Made by a program: the position numbers and the translations under genes
Assembly: GCF_049243985.1 (NCBI RefSeq)
Contig: NC_135379.1
Coordinates: 23,830,001-23,894,000 of the forward strand
DNA: 64,000 nucleotides
DNA from: Paroedura picta
Lineage: Eukaryota > Chordata > Lepidosauria > Squamata > Gekkonidae
Reading direction: 5' to 3'
Part shown: positions 59,401 to 64,000 of the stretch, one piece after another
How positions within the stretch are numbered: position 1 is the first letter of the stretch
Layout of the letters: every line of letters begins with the position of its first letter
Notes under the pieces: model-generated
What the model was told of the DNA's origin: nothing
Seen by the model: the letters and a program-made list of their open reading frames with translations, nothing else
The model's database searches: none

Positions 59401-61819
59401 AATGGATTCAGTAATTGATTAATGTGTGATAGCCGGACTGTCTTATATATGACAGTAGAATGTGGGGAGGGATAATTCCACAATGTCTTTTATATTTTAC
59501 ATATCCAATTTTACTTTGTATATACCCTTTCCTCTTTTTCTTGAGTGTATTATTGAATTAAATTCAATACATTTTCTAATAAAAAAAAAAACGTTTTTCA
59601 TCTCTTTTATATATAAGGCTCAGAACTGGGATAGAAATGCTAGAGGTCCACCCTTGCAGCTACTTGGCAACCATATACATTTATTTTGTTATTTGTTTCT
59701 TATATTTCTGTATCGTCCTCCCATGAGGCTCAGGGCAGTTTACACAAAACGTCGGGATAATACAGCACGATTCACATTTTTCAGTCCAGCTAATCACTGG
59801 TCAAACAGATATGGCTGCTGATTTGGTCATATAACATAATAGATCAGAAAGACAGAACATGTATACTTTACATAGGTCTATGTATAGTTTTTTTTTAAGT
59901 ATTATTTGTAAGCAACATCAATCTATATTTTTAGGTCTCTTGCTGTTGTCAGTCCAAATTGATTTGATGGCCAGCTGATAGTTTAGTAGCTTATACATTG
60001 AAACGTAAAGTTAATGCAACAATAAGTGTGGTTTCCTGTGGTATGATACTTCAGTTAGCCACAAAATAGAGCAAATGGGCAGAAGCAATGGATTTATAAC
60101 CATAAGCCACCTTCACTGCAAGCTGAATAGACCTTCTGGTTCTTATTCTAGTCAGTACTTTATGGCAATATGTCAAGCCATATCTGTCAGTCCTCTTGGT
60201 CAAGCCATATCTGTCAGTCCTCTTGAGTGTTCTGAATCTTTCCCAGGCATACTCTGTGCAGCCTGTTTTGTTGTTGATATAAGGGCACCTAAGGATGTGA
60301 CAGGATGGGAAGGCAGGGTTTTCAAATTATTTGCAAGACTGCATTAAATGCTTAAATTTGAATGTGAGTGATATCATATAATATACTGTTTTCCCTCTTA
60401 TGGCATTAGGTGGAAAATGACCCGTGTGAGAGAGTATGGCAGTTGCTTTGTCATCATAATTCATAAAAAGTTTTTATTCGGTTGAATTATTTTAAGTGAG
60501 AGCTGTGTATTTGGCTTTTGTGTTGCTTGGGAATTCTGACTGAAAATAATGAGACATACTTGTTTTTCTTTGTTTTAACTGTCATCTTCTTTTCTTTGCC
60601 AAACTGCTTTCTGATACTTCTGAAAATAAAAGGTGGATGTTTGCTAGTACTTGGAACATTCTCTTGTACTTATTTATTTGGAGTGTTTATATGTTACCTT
60701 CCTACCCATATGAGCCTTTACGGTAGTTAAGAAATCTAATTTATAACAGATTAATGTCAAAATTAAAATATGCAATCAAAACAAAATATCACAAAACTTA
60801 AAATAAAAACATCAGATCAGTCCATAAACTACACCAGAGATCATTAAACATTGTCCAACTAATTTAATTCAAAGGAATCTAAAGAATATATATACAGACA
60901 GCCTGTAAGGGTAGCATTCATGCCTATCTACTAGGGAAAGGGTTCTCCAGTTTGTGGGGTAGCAGTTGGTTCAGCTAAGGTTGGTTGTTGCAGGAATGCA
61001 AATAGAACAGAATGGAATGAAATAGAAACAAAAAAGGCTGTTTGACCCTGTCTTAAATTTGGTGGGTTTTTTTAACTGTTTAATTTCTATCACTCATAAG
61101 ATCTGTGTGGTGCCCTAGCTGAATGCTGTTCTTAAAAGTAAAGGTTGGTGAGATCGCACTCTCCCCCCCCCCCCCAAGTAATAATTTTAAAATAAATTAA
61201 GGTTAGGCTTCTTTGCGCAAAGCTTACATGTTTAATGGAAGCTGACAGTTTTGAAGCACCATGAATGAGCAAGTAGAATATACAATGAAATCAAATTTTA
61301 GCTTGTGATTTTATGCTTGAACACATAGATGGATAGTGCTTTTGCAAATATGTTAAAACTAATAAGCCATCTCAGATACAGGGAAAATGTAAATATTTTT
61401 ATGTTTGTTGACACACAGCACTCTTTCATGTGGACCCACAACACCTTACTTATGCCATTCACTGCTTATTTGTGAGCTCAGTTTGCCATTTACCATTGTT
61501 GAGCATGCTCAGTGTATTACTCACATAGTCTTTTGAAAGGAGGGAGACAGTAACCCCAGTGTCCTTTTGCTCACTCTCTTTCCTTACTTTCTAGGTCCTA
61601 AATTAAATCTCTTGGCGTAATTTTCCATTTTGATAAGTTTGAATTGCTTGCTTTCCTAGGTTGTTATGGTGTTGATGGTGAAAGTGATTCTATTATGAGC
61701 TCTGCTTCAGAAAACTCCACTGAACCATGGTTCTGTGATGCTTGTAAATGTGGTGTATCTCCAAGCTGTGAACTCTGTCCCAACCAAGATGGAATCTTCA
61801 AGGAGACGGATGCTGGCAG
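37839..61819 (+). CDS. PHF14: PHF14, PHD finger protein 14, 5' part (runs off window)
   Basis: The coding sequence is join(37839, 38246-38356, 46762-47441, 54771-54915, 61660-61819) and continues beyond the window; residues 1-366 are seen. The start is MDRSSKRRQVKPLAASLLEA, followed by LDYDSSDDSDFKVGDAS. Residues 39-264 are rich in Glu, Asp, Lys and Ser, with the conserved block EPKKWNLRRNRPLLDFVSME. Exons 4-5 carry a PHD finger (Cys286, Cys289, Cys303, Cys306, His311, Cys314, Cys338, Cys341) and begin the next zinc module (CELCPNQDG from Cys349). PHF14 is a nuclear protein whose PHD-knuckle-PHD unit binds unmodified histone H3. The match to the human protein, from memory, is close except for a shorter low-complexity stretch. 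All introns are GT-AG. Confidence 0.97.
37840..38245. other. PHF14 intron 1 (406 bp)
   Basis: GC-rich, with donor GTAAGT and a C-rich tract before the CAG acceptor. Frames through it are compositional. Confidence 0.8.
38246..38356 (+). CDS. PHF14: PHF14 exon 2
   Basis: It supplies TG of the start codon, residues 2-37 (DRSSKRRQVKPLAASLLEAL, DYDSSDDSDFKVGDAS) and the first base of Asp38. The donor is GTAAAT at 38357. Confidence 0.96.
38357..40959. other. PHF14 intron 2, left part
   Basis: Mostly AT-rich with few recognisable repeats. A diverged SINE-like piece lies at about 40600-40790 (ttctgtgaggtaga, then the head-like tagtctgatattcaaaccac). Confidence 0.6.
40960..41290. repeat. GC-rich repeat-like patch with local hairpins
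   Basis: attggcccttgggag is mirrored by ctcctccaagggccatt (about 41000-41050), and a gattggtc/ggaaggccttcc motif follows. The base composition differs from the surrounding intron. The family is unknown. Confidence 0.4.
41303..41474 (-). mobile_element. Sauria-type tRNA SINE, 5'-side portion
   Basis: ccactgtgaggtaggtgagg, gcccaaggtcacccagctgg, and the head ccagattagaagtctgcact with ctaaccactacaccaagctg. The tail part is missing. Confidence 0.9.
41665..42032 (+). repeat. Unclassified 368-bp module joined to an L2 3' end, copy 1
   Basis: The segment from acctcctgcccacgagcagt to agcattaatcataatcac is about 96% identical to 55709-56076 (opposite strand). In both places it runs directly into the same point of an L2-like 3' region (accttcaaggccat). 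It has no terminal inverted repeat that I can see and no long-lived coding frame. Confidence 0.8.
42033..42571 (+). mobile_element. L2-like LINE 3' end with A-rich tail
   Basis: ccttcaaggccatgtgtagt, ctcagtgtacctccctgcc, tggtggaatgagctcccaga (equivalent to the WWNELPEE block) and agggcctgcaaaaggaagct lead to a 3' UTR with ctatgtaaaccaccctgagc and a tail of taaaataaataaa-type repeats. It is on the plus strand. With the module before it, it forms a chimeric unit. Confidence 0.88.
42707..42945 (-). mobile_element. Sauria-type tRNA SINE
   Basis: It contains atttcaaagctgtttacaat, cacaacagacaccctgtgag, caaggccacccagctggctg, and the head cgccagattagaagttcgca with ctactgcaccaagttggc. It is nearly complete. 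Confidence 0.92.
43271..43360. mobile_element. Palindromic hAT MITE, copy D (left end missing)
   Basis: It starts inside the left arm (ttccatgagcccctgccagc) after an A-run at 43258-43270 and continues to the full right end GTTTGACTACCCCTG. Most of the left half is lost, so no target duplication can be shown. Confidence 0.88.
43361..46761. other. PHF14 intron 2, right part
   Basis: AT-rich and almost free of repeats that I can name, apart from the SINE-like fragment at 44846-44938. No exon is needed between exons 2 and 3. Confidence 0.65.
44846..44938. repeat. SINE fragment (AAGTCACAGCTGACTTATG type)
   Basis: agcaagtcacagctgactta, tgacaatcgcagcaagggg and ttttcaaggtggac match the head of a reptile SINE that I recall as 5S rRNA-related in its downstream part. 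Only this head portion remains. Confidence 0.6.
46762..47441 (+). CDS. PHF14: PHF14 exon 3 (acidic low-complexity region)
   Basis: It completes Asp38 and encodes residues 39-264. Features in order: SEGSGHGSEDGSKDSGEGSC, Glu/Lys-rich runs including RPRKKKEKERERP, the conserved NLRRNRPLLDFVSMEELND and YDSEDDNDWRP, further Asp/Glu-rich repeats, KKKKAKALSRNSADDEELTN and LALSQSKSNE. The acceptor is CAACAG and the donor GTAGAA at 47442; the frame stays open into the intron for 150 bases. From memory, the human protein has a longer Lys/Glu run and an Ala/Thr/Pro segment before EPKKWNL; here only about a dozen residues (AETDAGIDEQTN) stand in that place. Confidence 0.97.
47442..51811. other. PHF14 intron 3, left part
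   Basis: It is 4.4 kb with no transposable element that I can recognise, which is notable next to the repeat-dense right half. No coding exon is seen. Confidence 0.6.
51812..51945. repeat. Penelope-related terminal repeat, old copy
   Basis: gaggtagccaagttagttcg, aggagtcttgtgaaacctta and aaagtccaacaaatcattgt match the GTAGCC-ended terminus of this family in reverse. gcatctgatgatgaagtag follows, keeping a CTGATGA. It is strongly diverged. Confidence 0.65.
52280..52402 (-). mobile_element. Sauria-type SINE, 3' half
   Basis: agttggtttttataccatgc, ttcactacctgagggagtct and aggtaccctgcgaggtaggt. The tRNA-like head is absent. Confidence 0.88.
52869..53006. mobile_element. Palindromic hAT MITE, copy E
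   Basis: It is 138 bp and an almost perfect palindrome (CAGGGGTAGTCAAACTGCGG mirrored by CCGCAGTTTGACTACCCCTG). A perfect 8-bp duplication GTTTAGAA (52861-52868 and 53007-53014) flanks it. The nearly unmutated arms mark it as young. Confidence 0.95.
53110..53560 (-). repeat. Very old L2-like fragment
   Basis: gccttttgccttctgtgaa, gcaagtggcccaactt-like words and the placement next to 54180-54640 suggest an old antisense L2-type 3' region. The match is weak. Confidence 0.35.
53600..54170 (+). mobile_element. Penelope-like retroelement, endonuclease end and terminal repeat
   Basis: Translation of 53619-53819 gives QKPIREHCNLPRNS, FRVAILLQRN and LESRLLNCN, which match from memory the GIY-YIG endonuclease end of reptile Penelope-like elements (QKPVGEH, VAILQQ). 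Downstream, 54015-54105 resembles the hammerhead-bearing terminal segment (ctgtatctgaagtgagc, catgaaagttcatacc), and the end is ctacagacagattaacacgg then ctaccca at 54170. It is a broken fossil, 5'-truncated. Confidence 0.72.
54180..54640 (-). repeat. Old L2-like LINE fragment, antisense
   Basis: gcccaacatagagcatgtta and cagtagtcaaaatgtgg, then later cctctgtctctgcctcagct and tcagattgttctgcc, follow the order of antisense L2-type ORF2. It is strongly diverged and does not extend into exon 4. Confidence 0.5.
54771..54915 (+). CDS. PHF14: PHF14 exon 4 (first PHD finger, N-terminal half)
   Basis: It encodes DSLILEKSQNWTSQKMDHIM, ICCVCLGDNSEDADEIIQCD, NCGITVHE and the first base of Gly313. It contains the zinc ligands Cys286, Cys289, Cys303, Cys306 and His311. 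The acceptor is AATAACAG and the donor GTAATT. Confidence 0.97.
55440..55708 (-). mobile_element. L2-like LINE 3' region joined to the unclassified module
   Basis: On the minus strand it runs accttcaaggccatatgaag, tcagggctcagtgtacctcc, ccacctggtggaacgagctc, gcagggcctgcaaaagctcc. It corresponds to 42033-42290 but lacks the 3' tail seen there. Confidence 0.88.
55709..56076 (-). repeat. Unclassified module, copy 2
   Basis: About 96% identical to 41665-42032 across its length, with the same junction to the L2 3' end. Here its other side abuts a longer L2-like body, so a piece of L2 3' sequence (ccttcaaggccatatg) occurs twice, on both sides of the module. Confidence 0.82.
56077..57310 (-). mobile_element. 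L2-like LINE, reverse transcriptase part
   Basis: Minus-strand pieces in order: HLAFLGKLVERAAADQIST, LNPFQSGFRPGHGVDTVLVA (57.3-57.1 kb), EVPQGAVLSPILFNIFNRPL and AQLVRKFRLGCHQYVDNTQF (YADD degraded to YVDN), WLKQSNLKLNPSKMEVLWLG (56.7 kb), then AQNAVARILTNTPW and LQQLNWRPIEFQIRLKVLVI (56.3 kb). Frames are broken by shifts, so it is inactive. Confidence 0.92.
56344..56410. repeat. (TTTA)n tract inserted in the L2 copy
   Basis: About 67 bases of nearly pure TTTA units interrupt the L2 text at a point where the L2 copy at 13.5 kb is continuous. The five-base word AATTG is present on both sides (56339-56343 and 56411-56415). Confidence 0.88.
57311..58201. other. PHF14 intron 4, unique stretch
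   Basis: No named repeat or exon is seen. Confidence 0.5.
58202..58453. mobile_element. Penelope-related palindromic repeat with hammerhead-like core on the minus strand
   Basis: The left half (gtccagtggcacctttaaga, ccaacaaatttttaatcaag, atatgagctttcatgtg) is mirrored by the right (cacacgaaagctcatacctt, gaataaaaatttgttggcct). The right end is gctgcttcagaccaacatgg then ctacc. On the minus strand the left half reads CTGAGGA (58305-58299), a stem of about six pairs, and GAAA (58283-58280). Confidence 0.8.
58454..61659. other. PHF14 intron 4, right part
   Basis: Mostly AT-rich with A/T and C homopolymer runs. Weak LINE- or SINE-tail-like words lie at about 59690-59790 and 60650-60830. There is a local 25-bp duplication at about 60175-60225 (ctgtcagtcctcttg with aagccatat, twice). 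No exon is needed here. Confidence 0.6.
61660..61819 (+). CDS. PHF14: PHF14 exon 5 (end of PHD finger 1, start of next zinc module)
   Basis: It completes Gly313 and encodes CYGVDGESDSIMSSASENST, EPWFCDACKCGVSPSCELCP, NQDGIFKETDAG plus two bases of Arg366. The ligands Cys314, Cys338 and Cys341 close PHD1; Cys349 and Cys352 open the extended PHD. The acceptor is TTCCTAG and the donor GTTAGT. Confidence 0.97.
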
Positions 61820-62435
61820 GTTAGTTTAAATGAAATACTCGTGTGATAGGTCTCTGACCAATCTTTTATACTCTTCACTGATCCCATTCTAAAGAATCAG
61901 ATATAACTTTTCTCACTTCTGAGGAGCAACTGAGAAAATGCCAAACAAGAAACCACAGCACTTCTAAGCCAGAGCTTTCTTATGGTAACTAAAGCCGTAT
62001 AAATTGATCCACAGCAGTAAATGTATGGCTCCCTTTAGGTTTCTAAACTGTTACAAATATTAAAAACAAATTGAGGGCCTGAAAGAAACTTGGAGAGAAG
62101 GGGGTAATTTGAGCACTCTACCCCCCCCCCTCTAATTTCTCCCTCCAGGGTTGTCTGTCAGGGCGTAGAATAGTCTGTTTTCCCACACCCCTTTACCCTT
62201 TGTCAGGTGATCTTCTTTATACAGTATATTTAGTCAATCAGGTGAATTCATATTTTTTTGTGTGTGAGTGTGTGCTTTGGCAGGGATGTCTTTTAGTTAA
62301 TTTACAGTGTAATTTCTTTTCAATTCCAGAAGACTCTGCTCAAATAGTTGTCTCTTACCTGTGGGTGACAGCGGATAGCTAATTTTCTATTAGATATATA
62401 GGTGTTTTAATGCATTAGAAAAAATATGAAAGCAT
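61820..62435. other. PHF14 intron 5, start
   Basis: Unique sequence with a C-run at about 62121. No exon is seen; the next PHF14 exon (expected to start with codons for W-V-H-I-V) is not in the window. Confidence 0.6.
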
Positions 62436-62546
62436 AGGGTTACCAACTACCTGGAGAGAAAAAATATCCCATGGTATGCCATGAAAAGTTTCCAATGCAC
62501 ATTTCCACACATAAAAGTATTTTTCTTCAGACCTCTTGGCAACCCT
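62436..62546. repeat. Short element with AGGGTTACCAA / TTGGCAACCCT ends
   Basis: It is about 111 bp with inverted termini like those of the repeat at 27103-27493, and looks like a deleted derivative of that family. A target duplication is not obvious. Confidence 0.55.
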
Positions 62547-62634
62547 AGGTACAAATGGTAATCTGCTTTGTTACCTGATGAATGAATCATACTAACAGTG
62601 CAATCCTACACATAACTACTTTATTCTTCTAAGA

Positions 62635-62927
62635 CAGGGATTCCCAACCAGGGGTCCACGGGAATTCTGAATGGGGTACGCGGAAGTTTCGAAGCGTGGT
62701 ATGGGTCCAGGCTGTTTTCTCATTTCCTACTCTTCTTTCCAGCCTACATGAGGCGGAGCCCTCATAGCAGTAGTAAAGGAGAGGGAAAGAGACAAAAGGA
62801 GGGCTAAAAGTATGGATAGTGATGTCACTTCTGGAGGCGTGGCAGGGACTGACCAGCTGACATCACTTCTGAGTGTTCTTGAAGTCTGAAAAAAAATTCA
62901 GGGGCTCCTCCAGGATGTTCTAAGGCA
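62635..62927. repeat. hAT-like element with right end lost
   Basis: It starts CAGGGATTCCCAACCAGG, a hAT-type terminus. The body has gtgatgtcacttctgg and aggcgtggcaggga, and near the right ttcaggggctcctcc. MITE copy F lies immediately to its right. Confidence 0.6.
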
Positions 62928-62935
62928 GGGGTAGT

Positions 62936-63061
62936 CAACCTGTGGTCCTCCAGATATCCATGGACTACAATTCCCATGAGCCCTTGCCAGAAAAGGCTGG
63001 AAGGAGCTCATGGGAATTGTAGTCCATGAACAACTGGAGGACCACAGGTTGACTACCCCTG
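62936..63061. mobile_element. Palindromic hAT MITE, copy F
   Basis: It is 126 bp with arms CAGGGGTAGTCAACCTGTGG and CCACAGGTTGACTACCCCTG. A perfect 8-bp duplication TTCTAAGG (62928-62935 and 63062-63069) flanks it. Confidence 0.95.
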
Positions 63062-63613
63062 TTCTAAGGTATTCTCAAGATGGCATTATAAATCTAGGTT
63101 ACATCTCATATTCTCTGTCTTGTTACAATCAGTAGTCTGTGTGGCTTTTCCATCATACCCATGGAGAGTTTTCTCTCTTCCTCTTTTAATTTTTTACTGA
63201 GCTTCTAGCCTGAAGAACATTGTTGGAGAATTGGAAATCTTGCTCACTACTTTGTAACAAAAGTTATTACACCGTTATTAATGGTAATATAACATAACAA
63301 TAACAATAAGAGGCTTAAATTCCTTGTCCCAAACACATACCCTGAATCATTACAATATGCCTTTTTGACACTGTATGTTTTTCATGGGATTCTGTCAACA
63401 CAGTTGAGAGTTGCATATTTGAAAAAGTCTATCTGTGCATCTCATACCTCATATCAAACATGCACCATTCTGTAATATCTGACCCTGTATACTTTTTTAA
63501 GTAAACAAATGTTTTAGAAAGTGTTTAGGGGAGTTTCTAGGCATAGCAGCCTTTTTCTTGGCCAGATATTAAACAAGCATCCCCACCATAGTTTTTTGAA
63601 TCTTTCAGGCTTA

Positions 63614-64000
63614 GAATCATAGAATCATAGAGTTGGAAGGGACCTCTTGGGTCATCTAGTCCAACTCCCTGCACTATGCAGGACACTCACATCCCAATCG
63701 CTCATCTACTGTAACCTGCCACCCCTTTGCCATCATAGAATCAGCAACTCCGTCAGATGGCTATCTAGCCTCTGTTTAAAAATTTCCAAAGATGGAGAAC
63801 CCACCACCTCCCGAGGAAGCCTGTTCCACTGAGAAACCGCTCTGTCAGGAACTTCTTCCGGATGTTTAGATGGAATTTCTTTTGAATTAATTTCATCCCA
63901 TGTGTTCTGGTCTGTTCCTCTGGGGCAAGAGAGAACAATTCTGCTCCATCCTCCATATGGCACCCTTTTAAATACTTGTATTTCCTGTGAGGCTGAACCA
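63614..64000 (-). mobile_element. CR1 LINE, 3' end and C-terminal ORF2 piece (runs off window)
   Basis: The plus strand starts agaatcatagaatcatagag and ttggaagggacctcttggg, the reversed CR1 3' end. The minus strand encodes AVSQWNRLPREVVGSPSLEI and FKQRLDSHL near 63.75-63.85 kb, the last block of CR1 ORF2. It continues beyond the window. Confidence 0.94.

Overview
The window looks like vertebrate nuclear DNA, most likely from a squamate reptile and perhaps a gecko. Two conserved genes lie head to head. NDUFA4 (also called COXFA4) is on the minus strand at about 18.57-25.1 kb, and the 5' part of PHF14 is on the plus strand from about 37.4 kb to beyond the right end. This is the same divergent pair, in the same order, as on human chromosome 7p21.3. 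The repeats point to a squamate: Sauria-type tRNA SINEs, another tRNA SINE with a long body, CR1 and L2-like LINEs, Penelope-like retroelements, and a young palindromic hAT MITE family.

Layout: 0-18.5 kb is gene-free DNA downstream of NDUFA4 with SINEs, hAT MITEs, two foldback elements, L2 fragments and a dispersed LTR-like repeat. NDUFA4 follows with four coding exons (82 residues, complete), a short 3' UTR, and a CpG-rich 5' end with NRF-1-like and CCAAT motifs. From 25.6 to 37.4 kb is the intergenic space between the two promoters, with CR1, SINE and a long L2-like LINE. From 37.4 kb a CpG island holds PHF14 exon 1. Exons 2-5 encode residues 1-366: an acidic, low-complexity N-terminal region and the first PHD finger plus the start of the adjoining zinc-binding module. 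The remaining exons lie beyond the window. PHF14 introns 2-5 carry SINEs, L2-like copies, Penelope-related palindromes and hAT MITEs, but long stretches of introns 2, 3 and 4 are almost repeat-free.

The two genes are not functionally linked as far as the sequence shows: one encodes a small inner-membrane subunit of the respiratory chain, the other a nuclear histone-binding protein. The observations most worth a second look are: a PHF14 start codon (A|TG) that exists only after splicing of intron 1, with an overlapping upstream reading frame; hammerhead-ribozyme-like cores in palindromic Penelope-related repeats; a palindromic hAT MITE family with intact 8-bp target duplications; and an unclassified 370-bp module joined at the same point to an L2 3' end at two loci. 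No CRISPR array, rRNA or independent tRNA gene was found.
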